From the NCBI RefSeq assembly GCF_900091575.1, contig NZ_FMCR01000004.1, positions 186,001-250,000 on the forward strand: a stretch of DNA of 64,000 bases. The letters run 5' to 3'. The position numbers and the translations under genes were made by a program. Shown here piece after piece: positions 26,619 through 35,802 of the stretch. The notes beneath the pieces were generated by a model. That model was not told the origin of the DNA, ran no database searches, and was given only the letters and a program-made list of their open reading frames with translations. Numbering within the stretch: position 1 is the first letter of the stretch; every line of letters starts with the position of its first letter. Source of the DNA: Micromonospora saelicesensis (GTDB taxonomy: Bacteria > Actinomycetota > Actinomycetes > Mycobacteriales > Micromonosporaceae).

Positions 26619-27635
26619 TCAGTACATCGAGAGATGAACATGGTTCGTGTGGGACGCCGCCGGAGAGCCGCTTCCACTGTACGAGCGCCAACCGGTGCCG
26701 GGATGCCAGATCTGCCGGTACCAGATCACGTAGAGCACGCCCAGCCGGTCGGCGTTGCGCACGTGCCAGGCGGCCAGGCTGTCCCCGTACGCCTTGTCGC
26801 CGCCGGTCGCGTTCTTGTCCTCGAAGCCGTTCGTGGCGGCCGAGAAGTCGCAGGCCCGGCCCTTCGGATGCTCGCCGCTGCCACCGCTGCGCTTGCAGGA
26901 GACGTGCCGCTTGTAGCCGGCGGCCTGGGTCTGCTTGAGCGCGTTGAGGGTGCGCGGAGTGATGCACCCGGAGGTGGTCGGGTCCTTCACCGAGCAGGAT
27001 TCCGACGGCCACGACCCGTCGGAGTTACGCGGCGCCGGCTTGGCCGAGCTGGAGCTGCCACCGCTGAAACCGTTGCTGCCGCCGGAGCTGACCTCGGCCA
27101 ACGCCTCCTCGGCTTCCTTCTTCTTCTTCGCCATCACGGCGAGTTGCTTCTGCTGCTCGCGGACCTCGGCGTCGATGGCGACCTTGGCCTGCTGCGCCTG
27201 CTGCCGGGCTTCGGTGAGGTCACGCAGCCGCTTGCTGTCCCGCTGGGCCATCAGGTCGAGGTCACCCGCGCGTTGCAGGAACGCCTCCGGCGTGGCGGTG
27301 TTGAGCAGCATCGAGACCGCGCTCAGCCGACCCACCCGGTACGACTGCGCGGCCACCTCGCCCACCTGGCTGCTGAGCCCGACCAGCCGACCCTCCAGCG
27401 TCGTCAGCTCGCCGGTCAGCGCCGTCTGGCGACGCTTGGAGTTGTCCAGCTTGGCCTTGGCCTCGATGTGACCCTTGGCGGTCAGCTCCAGCGCGTCCTG
27501 CAACTTCTTGCTGCCGCCCTCGCCAGGCTCCGCGTACGCGGGCACGGCGGCACCGCCGAGCACCAGCGCGATGGCGGCGAGCAGGGCGAACAGAGCGCGG
27601 CGACCGAGCCGCGGGCTGAGCCTGGTCCTGGGCAC
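26619..27635 (-). CDS. Secreted coiled-coil protein with M15/VanY-like C-terminal domain
   Basis: 338 residues from GTG 27635 with GGAAGGA upstream. Signal peptide to about residue 35 (ALFALLAAIALVLGGAAVPAYA). Residues 45-175 are a long coiled coil (AEVREQQKQLAVMAKKKKEAEEALAEV) like those of RipA/NlpC-type hydrolases, followed by a Gly/Ser linker. The C-terminal domain carries EHPKGRACDFS and SHTNHVHLSMY, which supply the His, Asp and His zinc ligands of D-Ala-D-Ala carboxypeptidase-like enzymes. Four Cys suggest disulfides. Likely a peptidoglycan-associated hydrolase or regulator; activity is inferred. Confidence 0.87.
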   Translation of the reverse strand: MPRTRLSPRLGRRALFALLAAIALVLGGAAVPAYAEPGEGGSKKLQDALELTAKGHIEAKAKLDNSKRRQTALTGELTTLEGRLVGLSSQVGEVAAQSYRVGRLSAVSMLLNTATPEAFLQRAGDLDLMAQRDSKRLRDLTEARQQAQQAKVAIDAEVREQQKQLAVMAKKKKEAEEALAEVSSGGSNGFSGGSSSSAKPAPRNSDGSWPSESCSVKDPTTSGCITPRTLNALKQTQAAGYKRHVSCKRSGGSGEHPKGRACDFSAATNGFEDKNATGGDKAYGDSLAAWHVRNADRLGVLYVIWYRQIWHPGTGWRSYSGSGSPAASHTNHVHLSMY

Positions 27636-27815
27636 GAAAGCGTCCTTCCGTCGACCGCCGGCCCCCGATGAACACTGCACGGCGGCGCCGGTCGGCGGCC
27701 TGCTGGCGGAGACCGCCGGTCACGATACCGGATCGTGGGCCGGTGACCAGCCCGCTGACCCTCGGGCCGCCCGGATGTCGACGGAGCGTCCCAACGTGGT
27801 CGCGCAGCGCGCGGA

Positions 27816-28625
27816 TCAGGTGCTCAGAAGCGCGTCGCGCACCTCGGCCCAGACCTGCTCGTTGGCCGCGACGAGCAGACCGCGGCCGTCGTCGGCGGGG
27901 TGGTAGTCGACGCCGTCGAACCGGCGGGCGACACCCCCGGCGGCACGGACCAGCACGGTGCCCGGGGCGTGGTCCCAGGGCAGGGTGCGCCAGAAGAGGA
28001 CGAACTGCTGCTCGCCGGTGAGGATGTCCAGGTACTCCCGACCGGCGCAGTGCTGGCCGGGCAGCAGCTCACCGAGCCGCCGACCGCCGGCACGGACCCG
28101 GTCGCGGGTCTCCGGCGGCAGGAACTTGGTCATCGCCGCGCCGCGCAGCTCGCCGAACGGCGGCACCGAGCCGGAGCCGTCCACAGGTCGGCCGTCGAGC
28201 AGGGTGCCCTCGTCCGCCGAGCCGGCGGCGAGAGTGCCGGCGAGCGGGTCCAGGATCCAGCCGGCGGTCGGCCGCCCGTCGGTCAGCAGCGACACCATCA
28301 GGGCGAACGGCCGGCGACCGGCGGCGAAGTTGGCGGTCCCGTCGACCGGGTCGACCAGCCAGACGTCCCCACTGTCGCGGAGGTGCCGCAGCAACCCCGG
28401 ATCGTCGGCGACACCCTCCTCGCCGACCACCATCGAGCCCGGGCGCAGCCGGCGCAGCCCCGCCGAGAGCAGCTCCTCGGCCCGGCGGTCGGCGACAGTG
28501 ACCACCTCGCCGGGCGCCTTCTCCGACACGTCGTCGTCGTCGAGCTTGCGGAACAGTGGCAGCACGACCTGGTCGGCGGCCTCCCAGAGCAGGCCACCGA
28601 CGTCGTCCAGCAGGGTGTCAGCCAC
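27816..28625 (-). CDS. Inositol monophosphatase family protein
   Basis: 269 residues. Metal and catalytic motifs are complete: GEEG (68-71), DPVDGTANF (92-100), and WDHAPGTVLVRAAGG near the C-terminus. Family substrates include inositol-1-phosphate, histidinol-phosphate and PAP; neither biosynthetic context is present. The start overlaps the response-regulator stop by 8 nt, so it is the last gene of the signalling operon, suggesting a role in that pathway or just co-transcription. Confidence 0.9.
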   Translation of the reverse strand: MADTLLDDVGGLLWEAADQVVLPLFRKLDDDDVSEKAPGEVVTVADRRAEELLSAGLRRLRPGSMVVGEEGVADDPGLLRHLRDSGDVWLVDPVDGTANFAAGRRPFALMVSLLTDGRPTAGWILDPLAGTLAAGSADEGTLLDGRPVDGSGSVPPFGELRGAAMTKFLPPETRDRVRAGGRRLGELLPGQHCAGREYLDILTGEQQFVLFWRTLPWDHAPGTVLVRAAGGVARRFDGVDYHPADDGRGLLVAANEQVWAEVRDALLST

Positions 28626-29070
28626 GCGGCGGCAGCTTGACCACGCTGACGAAGAACTCGTCGATCTGACGGACCACCGAGATGAAGCGCTCGAAGTCCA
28701 CCGGCTTGGTCACGTAGGCGTTGGCGTGCAGCTGGTAGCTGCGCAGAATGTCCTCGTCGGCCTGCGAGGTGGTGAGCACCACCACCGGGATCCGGCGCAG
28801 GTCCTGGTCTTTCTTGATCTCTTCCAGCACCTCCCGGCCGTCGCGCCGGGGCAGGTTGAGGTCGAGCAGGATCAGGTCGGGCGCCACCGCGTCGGCGTAC
28901 TGACCCTCCCGGCGCAGGTAGGCGAGCGCCTCGGCCCCGTCGGAGACGACGGTCAGCCGGTTACGCAGCTTGTGTTCCTCGAACGCCTCCTGGGTCATCA
29001 GCACGTCACCCGGGTCGTCCTCGACGAGCAGGACCTCGATCGGGCTCTTGCCATCCGCCGGCGCGGTCAT
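28618..29070 (-). CDS. Single-domain response regulator (Rcp1-like)
   Basis: 150 residues consisting of one receiver domain. Acid pocket VEDDP (17-20), phospho-acceptor D70 in LILLDLNLPRRDG, conserved T in VVLTTSQ and K in VTKPVD. No output domain. The LNLPRRDG signature is typical of Rcp-type regulators paired with phytochrome-like kinases. The start overlaps the histidine kinase stop by 4 nt (ATGA at 29067-29070), so the pair is almost surely cognate. Confidence 0.94.
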   Translation of the reverse strand: MTAPADGKSPIEVLLVEDDPGDVLMTQEAFEEHKLRNRLTVVSDGAEALAYLRREGQYADAVAPDLILLDLNLPRRDGREVLEEIKKDQDLRRIPVVVLTTSQADEDILRSYQLHANAYVTKPVDFERFISVVRQIDEFFVSVVKLPPRG

Positions 29071-30800
29071 CCCACCGTCTCCCTCATGTCACCCGTTCTA
29101 CCGCTTCCCAGCGTCTCGTCGGCCCGGTCCGGCTGGTCCGGGCCGTCGGCCTGCTCCGTCAGCGCTGCCGGAGCCTCGGTCGAGGGCGCCGTGTCGCCCA
29201 CGGTCGGGGCGTCCGGCTCCTCAGCGGAATCGGCGGCGGCAGCCGCCGCGACGTCCTCGGGAAGTGCCGGCAGGGTGAACCGGATCGCGGTGCCCTCCGG
29301 CACGTCGGTGTCCACCCAGACGCGGCCGCCGTGGTACTCGACGATCTTCTTGACGATCGCCAACCCGATCCCGGTGCCCGGGTACGCGTCCTTCGAGTGC
29401 AGCCGCTGGAAGATGACAAAGATCTTGTCGGCGAACTCCGGCTCGATCCCGATGCCGTTGTCCTGGCAGGTGATCTCCCACTCGGCGCCCACCAACCGGG
29501 CCGAGACGTGCACCTTCGACGGCACGTCCGGGCGGCGGAACTTGATCGAGTTGCTGACCAGGTTGGCCAGCAGGTTGGTGAGCAGCGGTTCCTCACCCGA
29601 GATCACCGGCAGCTCGTCCCAGGTCAACTCGGCGTCCGCGTACTGCCGGGCGGCCTCGGTCTGGCCGGCCACGTCGCCCATCACCTTGTTGAGGTCGACC
29701 TCGACGAAGCCGGTGGTGAGCCGTCCGATCCGGGAGAACGCGAGCAGGTCGTTGATCAGGCGCTGCATCCGTTGCGCGCCGTCCACCGCGAACGCGATGT
29801 ACTGGTCGGCCCGCTCGTCGAGCTGCCCGGCGTAACGGCGCTGGAGCAGCTGGCAGAAGCTGGCGACCTTACGCAGCGGCTCCTGGAGGTCGTGCGAGGC
29901 CACGTACGCGAACTGCTCCAGGTCGCGGTTGGACCGGGTCAGCTCCTCGGCCTGCTTCTGGAGCTGGCTGTTGACCCACTCGATGCGCTCGCGGGCGGCC
30001 CGGACCTCGGCCAGGTCGGCGGCGATCTTCTGCCGCATCGCATCCACGTCCTCGCCGAGCTGGATGAACTCCGGCGGCCCGACGGTGGCGATGCGGTGCT
30101 GGTAGTCGCCCTCGGCGACCTCGCGGACCTGGGTGGCGAGGCCGGTCAGTGGCCGGACCACCATCCGGTCCAGCGAGAGCAGCAGCACCGCACCGGCCAC
30201 GACCACCACCAGGGCGGCCACGATCAGCAGGACGACCAGCACGTTGCTGCTGGTACGCACGTTGGTGGCGGTCTGCTCCCGGGCGGCCAGGACCTCCGAC
30301 TGGAGGTCGTTCACCGCCGAACGCACCTCGTCGAACTGCTGCCGGGCCGCTTCGGTGACCAACGCCTGGCCGGCGGTGGTGCCGCTCTGCTCGGTGGTGA
30401 CGATCACCGGCTCCGCGACCGACCGCCGCCACTGCGTGACACGCTCCTCGACGGTCCGCAGCTCCTGGCTGATCTCTGGATAGTCGTCGAGCAGCGTCCG
30501 CATCGAGGCGATGACGCTCTGCTCCTGGGCGAGCCCTTCCCGGTAGGGGTTCAGGTCGTCCTGGTCACCGCTGACCGCGTACCCGCGGATCGCCGTCTCC
30601 TGGTCGAGCAGCGCGTTGAGCAGTTCCTGCGACTGCACCCGCAACGGGCCGGTCTCGTTCAGGACCGCGTCGATCTGGGTGCGGTTGCGAGCGGCCATCG
30701 CCGCTTCCGCGCCGGCCAGCCCGATCAACAGGAAGCCCACGACGGTGAGCAGGGTGATCACCCGGCGGCGGAGACTCCAGCCGCCGACCACCGGCCTCAC
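29067..30800 (-). CDS. Sensor histidine kinase with CHASE3 and HAMP domains
   Basis: 577 residues from GTG 30800, which overlaps the upstream stop (GTGA). TM1 13-32, extracytoplasmic helical CHASE3-like region 40-185 (DQETAIRGYAVSGDQDDLNPY), TM2 187-209, HAMP 210-265, coiled linker, HisKA with phospho-accepting H303 in YVASHDLQEPLRKV, and HATPase with NLVSNSIKFRR, DNGIGIEPE and GTGIGLAIVKK. The C-terminal 60 residues are acidic/low-complexity. HisKA type is that of bacteriophytochrome-like kinases. The signal is unknown. Confidence 0.93.
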   Translation of the reverse strand: MRPVVGGWSLRRRVITLLTVVGFLLIGLAGAEAAMAARNRTQIDAVLNETGPLRVQSQELLNALLDQETAIRGYAVSGDQDDLNPYREGLAQEQSVIASMRTLLDDYPEISQELRTVEERVTQWRRSVAEPVIVTTEQSGTTAGQALVTEAARQQFDEVRSAVNDLQSEVLAAREQTATNVRTSSNVLVVLLIVAALVVVVAGAVLLLSLDRMVVRPLTGLATQVREVAEGDYQHRIATVGPPEFIQLGEDVDAMRQKIAADLAEVRAARERIEWVNSQLQKQAEELTRSNRDLEQFAYVASHDLQEPLRKVASFCQLLQRRYAGQLDERADQYIAFAVDGAQRMQRLINDLLAFSRIGRLTTGFVEVDLNKVMGDVAGQTEAARQYADAELTWDELPVISGEEPLLTNLLANLVSNSIKFRRPDVPSKVHVSARLVGAEWEITCQDNGIGIEPEFADKIFVIFQRLHSKDAYPGTGIGLAIVKKIVEYHGGRVWVDTDVPEGTAIRFTLPALPEDVAAAAAADSAEEPDAPTVGDTAPSTEAPAALTEQADGPDQPDRADETLGSGRTGDMRETVG

Positions 30801-32041
30801 CGGCCACCGCCCCGGCTGACCAGCAGCATGGCCACGTCGTCGGCGAGCGGGCCACCGTTGAGCCGCTCGGCCCGCCCGACCAACCACGCCGGCAGCTCGG
30901 GCAGCGACACCGAACGGTTGGCCGGCTCGTCCAGCAAGCCACTGAGGCCCGGCACGTCGAGCCGTTCGTTGCCGGCGCCCACCCGCCCCTCGATCAGGCC
31001 GTCGGTGTACATCAACAGGGACCAGTCATCGGTGTCGAACTCCAGGTCGTAGGCGATCGGCCGGCGAGGTCGTACGCCCAGCAGCAGGCCGCCGGGCGCG
31101 GGCACCGGGGCGACCCGGCCGCCGGAGAGCAGCAGCGGTGGCGGGTGCCCGGCCAGTCGGACGGTGGCCCGGTTGGCGTCCAGATCCAGTCTGACGGTGG
31201 CCACCGTCGCGAAGATCTCCTGGAGGCGGCGCTCACTCATCAGCACCTGCTCCAGGGCGGGCAGCACCTCGTCGTCCGGCACCCGGGCGAGCACCAGGGC
31301 ACGCCAGGCCACCCGCAGCTCGACCCCGAGCGCGGCCTCGTCCACCCCGTGCCCACAGACGTCGCCGACGATCAGGTCGAGGCGGTCCGGGTGGGTCTGC
31401 ACCACGTCGAAGAAGTCTCCGCCGATCAACGCGGCGTGCCGGCCCGGCCGGTAGAAGGTGTGCACCGCGACCTCGTCGGTCGTCATCAGCGGTTGGGGCA
31501 GCAGACCGCGTTCGAGTCGGGCCGACTCGGCCTGGCGCAGCTCGACCTCCCGCAACCGGCGGGCGTTCTCGTCGGCGCGCTTACGCTCCACGGCGTAGCG
31601 CAGCGCCCGGGTCAGCAGCACCCCGTCGACCTGGCCCTTGACCAGGTAGTCCTGGGCACCCTCGGCGACCGCCACGACGCCCAGGTGCTCGTCCGTGCGG
31701 CCGGTCAGCACGCAGACCGCGGCGCCGCTGGACATCTCCAACACCTGGCGCAGCCCGTCCAGCCCCTGCGCGTCCGGCAGGCCCAGGTCGAGCAGGACGC
31801 AGTCGACGTCGCTGATCCGCTGCCGCGCCTCCCGGAGGCTGGTGGCGACCAGCAGGTCGATCATCGAGTTCGTCTCGGCGAGCAGCTCACCGACCAGGAA
31901 GGCGTCGCCCTCGTCGTCCTCCACCAGCAGCACCCGCAGCCGCTCACCGGGCGGCAGGTTGGCGTGCCGCGCCAGGCCACCGTGCGGGTACGGCACAACT
32001 GGGGAACCGGCCAAGCCGGCCCCCCGGTGCGGCCGGGTCAC
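30797..32041 (-). CDS. Response regulator with PP2C/SpoIIE phosphatase output
   Basis: From GTG 32041: 414 residues. Receiver domain 35-155 with VEDDEGD, phospho-acceptor D85 in VLLDLGLPD, and VKG near the end; coiled linker RALRYAVERKRADENARRLRE; then a SpoIIE-type PP2C domain with GGDFFDV, VGDVCGHGVDEAAL and LADDVAMLLV metal motifs. These act on anti-sigma antagonists (RsbU-like). The start is uncertain. A strong GGAAGGAG sits 7 nt before an in-frame ATC at 32071 (ITSELPRLAAV), where homologues might start with ATG. First gene of the four-gene signalling operon. Confidence 0.88.
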   Translation of the reverse strand: MTRPHRGAGLAGSPVVPYPHGGLARHANLPPGERLRVLLVEDDEGDAFLVGELLAETNSMIDLLVATSLREARQRISDVDCVLLDLGLPDAQGLDGLRQVLEMSSGAAVCVLTGRTDEHLGVVAVAEGAQDYLVKGQVDGVLLTRALRYAVERKRADENARRLREVELRQAESARLERGLLPQPLMTTDEVAVHTFYRPGRHAALIGGDFFDVVQTHPDRLDLIVGDVCGHGVDEAALGVELRVAWRALVLARVPDDEVLPALEQVLMSERRLQEIFATVATVRLDLDANRATVRLAGHPPPLLLSGGRVAPVPAPGGLLLGVRPRRPIAYDLEFDTDDWSLLMYTDGLIEGRVGAGNERLDVPGLSGLLDEPANRSVSLPELPAWLVGRAERLNGGPLADDVAMLLVSRGGGR

Positions 32042-32286
32042 CGCCGCCAGACGCGGGAGTTCGCTGGTGATGTCGGGCTCCTTCCGAGTGCCCTGCTGAT
32101 CCTGTATTAGACAACGGTCGCACACAACACGACGCCTGCGGCGCGGGCGGGGATGGGGCGCATCACTGCTCGGCCATGGACAAACCGGGCGGCTGATGGA
32201 CGCGGGACCCACCGGCCATCCCATCCGCAGCGCCCGACGGGCAGGATGATCCCACCCCAGGCCCCACCACCCCCCGAGGAGTTCCC

Positions 32287-34707
32287 GTGGGCGCACCCAC
32301 CACCCCGGTCACGACGGGCACGCCGCCCCGTCCGATTCCGGGCGTACACCCTGCCAGCCGCGCGCTGACCCGGCCGCGGCGGCGGCTCGTGGCCGCCGCG
32401 GCGGCGCTGGTCGCGCTGGCCGCGGTCGGCGCCGGCAGTCTGCTCGACCTGCGCACCCCGGCCCCGAAGTCGGCCGACGCGCCAGCCGGCGCGTTCAGCG
32501 CCGGCCGCGCGTACGAGGACGTCCAGGTGATCGCCGCCCGGTCGCACGTCGCCGGCAGCCCGGCCAACGAAGAGGTCCGCGCGCATTTGGAGCAGCAGTT
32601 GCGGGGGCTGGGCCTGGAGACCGAGGTGCAGGACACGGTGGCACCGGAGGCCGGTCAGCTCAGCGGAGCAGCGGGCGGGGCGACAGTGGCCCGGGTCCGC
32701 AACGTGGTGGCCCGGCTGCCCGGCACCGACTCGACGGGTCGGGTCTTCCTGGTCTCCCACTACGACTCGGTGCAGACCGGGCCGGGCGGCAACGACGACG
32801 CGGCCGGCACGTCGACCATCCTGGAGGTGGCCCGCGCGCTGACCACCGGCCCCCGTCCGCGCAACGACATCGTCTTCGTGCTGACCGACGCCGAGGAGGC
32901 GTGCCTCTGCGGCGCGGCCGCGTTCGCGGCCAGCCACCCGCTGGCCGCCGACGGCGGTGTGGTGCTCAACCTGGAGGCGCGGGGCTCCACCGGGCCGGTG
33001 ATCATGTTCGAGACGTCCCGGAACAACGCGAAGCTGGTGGACATCTTCGGTCGGGCCGCCCCACACCCGGTCGGCACCTCGTTCGCGGTGGAGATCTACC
33101 GCGCGCTGCCCAACGACACCGATTTCACCGCCTTCCTCGATCAGAAGTTCGTCGGGCTGAACTCGGCGTACATCGACGGCGGCGCGATCTACCACACGCC
33201 GTTGGACACCCCGGCCGCCATGGACCGGGGCAGCCTCCAGCAGCACGGGGACAACGCGTTGGGCCTGGCCCGGGAGTTCGGTGACACCGACCTGACCGAC
33301 CTGCGCTCCGGGCACGACGCCACCTACTTCCCCGTCCCCGGCGGGCTGGTCCGCTACCCGGGCTGGCTCACAGTGCCGCTGGCCCTGCTCGCGGTGGCCC
33401 TGGTTGGCACCCTGGGCTGGCTGACCCGCCGGAGCGGGCGGGCCAGCACCGGCCGACTGGCCGCCGGCTTCGCGCTGGCCCTGGTGCCGATCGTCGCCGC
33501 GCCGGTCGCCGCCCAACTGCTCTGGCTGGCCATCACCACGATCCGACCGGGGTACGCGGAGCTGCTCGACCCGTACCGGCCGATCTGGTACCGGCTGGCC
33601 GTCCTGGCGCTCGCCACCGCCATCCTGTTCACCTGGTACGCGCTGACCCGCCGCCGGATCGGCCCGGCCGCGCTCGCCGTCGGCGGGCTGGCCTGGCTGG
33701 CCCTGCTCGGGGTGCTGCTCGCCGTGGCGGTGCCGGGTGGGGCGTACCTCACCACAGTGCCGGCGCTGGCCGGCGCCCTCGGCGGGCTGGTCGCGCTGCG
33801 TACCCGGCAGACCGGACCGTGGCCGGTGGTGGCCGTGACGGCCGCCGCGGCCGTGGGTGTGGTCATCCTGCTGCCCACAGTGGTGCTGCTCTTCCCCGCG
33901 CTGGGGATGGCCATGGGCGGGGTGGCCGCGCTGGTCGCAGTGCTGCTCGGCCTGGTCGCCCTGCCGGTGGTCGACCTGCTGCACCCGCAGGCCGGCGGCC
34001 AGCGTGGTCTGCTCGCGCTGCGGGCCCGGCGGCTCGCGGTGCTGCCGGCCGGCGCCGCCGCCGTGGCGGCGGTGGTGCTCGCCGGGGTCGGCCTGGGTGT
34101 CGACCGCTTCGACGCCGCCCACCCCGCCCCCACCCACCTGATGTACGCCATGGACGCCGGCACCGGCCAGGCCCGTTGGCTCAGCCACGAGAGCGACCCG
34201 CAGCCGTGGACGGACGGCTATGTGGACGGGGTCACCGACGTCGGCGACGACTTCCCCGGGCTCGGCGACGGCGAACTGCGGGCCGGTCCGGCGCAGTCGG
34301 CGAACCTGCCGGCACCGAAGCTGGAGGTGCTGGCCGACGCCACTGCGGGCGGCGAGCGCACGCTGCGGCTGCGGCTCACCCCGCAGCGGGCCGCCCGGCT
34401 CGCCACCCTGCACGTCGACACGTCGACCGCCACAGTGCTGCGCGCCGAGGTGGCGGGACGGTCGGTTCCGGTGGAGCCCCGCGCCGGGAAGTGGGGCTTC
34501 GGGCTGGTGTTCCACGCCCCGCCAGCGGAGGGCATCGAGGTCACGTTGACAGTTCGCCCGATCGCCGGGCAGGTCGCGCTGCGGGCCATGGACGCCAATG
34601 ACGGGCTGGACGCGCTGCCCGGCTTCCGCCCCCGGCCGCCGGCTGTCGGCGTCGTCGGGTCGCACAGCTCAGAGATGTTGGCGGTCGCCCGCACCTATCC
34701 CATCTGA
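32287..34707 (+). CDS. M28 family metallopeptidase with multi-pass membrane region
   Basis: 806 residues from GTG 32287 with GAGGAG 6 nt upstream. TM1 at 34-52, then an M28 domain. Two-zinc ligands: HYD (158-160), D170 in GGNDDAAGT, EE (203-204) in TDAEEACLCG, E230 in NLEARG, and His in YHTPLDT. Residues about 355-615 hold eight or so hydrophobic helices, and a final beta-rich domain (about 620-806) lies outside. The architecture is that of ERMP1/Fxna-like peptidases. Probably an exported aminopeptidase acting on peptides at the membrane. It begins 245 nt from the divergent signalling operon. Confidence 0.92.
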   Translation: MGAPTTPVTTGTPPRPIPGVHPASRALTRPRRRLVAAAAALVALAAVGAGSLLDLRTPAPKSADAPAGAFSAGRAYEDVQVIAARSHVAGSPANEEVRAHLEQQLRGLGLETEVQDTVAPEAGQLSGAAGGATVARVRNVVARLPGTDSTGRVFLVSHYDSVQTGPGGNDDAAGTSTILEVARALTTGPRPRNDIVFVLTDAEEACLCGAAAFAASHPLAADGGVVLNLEARGSTGPVIMFETSRNNAKLVDIFGRAAPHPVGTSFAVEIYRALPNDTDFTAFLDQKFVGLNSAYIDGGAIYHTPLDTPAAMDRGSLQQHGDNALGLAREFGDTDLTDLRSGHDATYFPVPGGLVRYPGWLTVPLALLAVALVGTLGWLTRRSGRASTGRLAAGFALALVPIVAAPVAAQLLWLAITTIRPGYAELLDPYRPIWYRLAVLALATAILFTWYALTRRRIGPAALAVGGLAWLALLGVLLAVAVPGGAYLTTVPALAGALGGLVALRTRQTGPWPVVAVTAAAAVGVVILLPTVVLLFPALGMAMGGVAALVAVLLGLVALPVVDLLHPQAGGQRGLLALRARRLAVLPAGAAAVAAVVLAGVGLGVDRFDAAHPAPTHLMYAMDAGTGQARWLSHESDPQPWTDGYVDGVTDVGDDFPGLGDGELRAGPAQSANLPAPKLEVLADATAGGERTLRLRLTPQRAARLATLHVDTSTATVLRAEVAGRSVPVEPRAGKWGFGLVFHAPPAEGIEVTLTVRPIAGQVALRAMDANDGLDALPGFRPRPPAVGVVGSHSSEMLAVARTYPI

Positions 34708-34760
34708 GAGGAAACGGTGGTCCGGCGGAAAGACCGCTCCGTCGGACCACCGTTTCCTCT
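34707..34760 (+). terminator. Strong terminator overlapping M28 stop codon
   Basis: Arms of 18 nt (34707-34724 and 34743-34760), AGAGGAAACGGTGGTCCG against its exact complement, with an 18-nt loop. The A of the stop codon is the first paired base. Confidence 0.85.
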
Positions 34761-34979
34761 CTTCCGATCAGCCCACCGGTTCGGGTTGGCCAGCACTTGG
34801 CGACGACGGGAAAGACCCGGCTCTCGTCGTAGCGGTCCATCGACGCGTAGGCGAGGGCGGCGGCCACGGCACCGCGCTGACGCCCTCGCGGGCTGACCCT
34901 CCACACAGCTACCCCCCTGCGCCCCGACAGCGCTGCTAGCCTGGCGCGTCGCTACAGCTAGCACGGGGGACGGTGCGGC

Positions 34980-35672
34980 ATGAATTGCTCGACGTGCGGG
35001 AGCCAGCTCGACCATCCTGGGCAGGGGCACACCTGCCTCGGCGGTGCCACGCCGCTGCCCCAGCCACCCGGGTACTGGCAGGCGGCCCAGTGGGCGCTGG
35101 TGACGCTCGCGGCGCTGTTCGCCGGGCTCTCGTTGGTCCGGGCTGCGATCACCGCCGACCTGCTGACGCCGCCGAGCGGAAAGGTCATCTCCGCCCTGTC
35201 GATCGCCGGGCCGCTGGCGCTCTTCGCCGCCTTCCTCACCTGGTCGAATGTCACCAAGCGCGTCATCGAGGCACACTCGATCGCTGCGGCGGCGGTCCGC
35301 CACTGGGCGATCGGAGCCGGTGCTCTGCTCCTCGCCCTGTCGTACCTCCTGCCGATGAAGACCCCGACCGCCTTCCACGTCGTCCGGGCGGCCGCCGCGA
35401 TCCTGCTCGGCATCGGCGCCCTGATCACTCACCGCAGAGCCGCGCGCCGGCTCGCTGAGCCGGCCACCCCCGCACCCCAGAGCAACCCCACCGGTACGGG
35501 CATCCCGCCACAGCGAATGGACGACGCTCGGCCGGGACAGGCGGGGAGTCAGCCCGCGCGGTTGGCGCTCGACATCGAGACGCAGCCGGAGGACTGGAAC
35601 GCGTCCCTGTGGGATCCCGAGGTCCAGCGGGACATCGAGCGCCGGCGCCGCCAGCAAACGCCACCCGCCTGA
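34980..35672 (+). CDS. Zinc-ribbon-like membrane protein of unknown function
   Basis: 230 residues. The N-terminus has CSTCGSQLDHPGQGHTC, a compact Cys/His cluster; then four hydrophobic helices between residues 33 and 150, and a polar Pro/Arg-rich tail. A -10-like GCTAGCCT lies about 40 nt upstream. It follows the terminator and a 219-bp gap with nothing else I recognise. It marks the start of the variable-looking stretch 34.9-41 kb. Confidence 0.8.
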   Translation: MNCSTCGSQLDHPGQGHTCLGGATPLPQPPGYWQAAQWALVTLAALFAGLSLVRAAITADLLTPPSGKVISALSIAGPLALFAAFLTWSNVTKRVIEAHSIAAAAVRHWAIGAGALLLALSYLLPMKTPTAFHVVRAAAAILLGIGALITHRRAARRLAEPATPAPQSNPTGTGIPPQRMDDARPGQAGSQPARLALDIETQPEDWNASLWDPEVQRDIERRRRQQTPPA

Positions 35673-35800
35673 CCCAGCAGTACGTCGTGACGGCCTGAGC
35701 GACGCGGTTGAGGAACGGACGTCCGAAGGCCGACGTGCCGTCGACGGTGATCACCGCGAGGTAGCCGAAGAGGCGCCGGTGCTCCCGTCTTCCCTCAGAC
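35673..35800 (-). pseudogene. Possible gene remnant between zinc-ribbon and Nudix genes
   Basis: On the minus strand, bases 35760-35680 translate to FGYLAVITVDGTSAFGRPF followed by LNRVAQAVTTYCWV, which reads like real protein but has no matching start or domain and runs into the 3' end of the neighbour. It may be a decayed fragment. I do not recognise the source. Confidence 0.3.
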
Positions 35801-35802
35801 GT

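Noticed and set aside
32107..34665. Large minus-strand frame opposite the M28 peptidase
   Set aside because: Gln/His/Arg-rich shadow composition; the plus strand encodes a complete M28 enzyme with all zinc ligands.
34541..34906. Minus-strand frame upstream of the zinc-ribbon gene (ALAYASMDRYDESRVFP)
   Set aside because: Looks faintly protein-like but runs through the M28 terminator hairpin and into its coding sequence; no start or domain.
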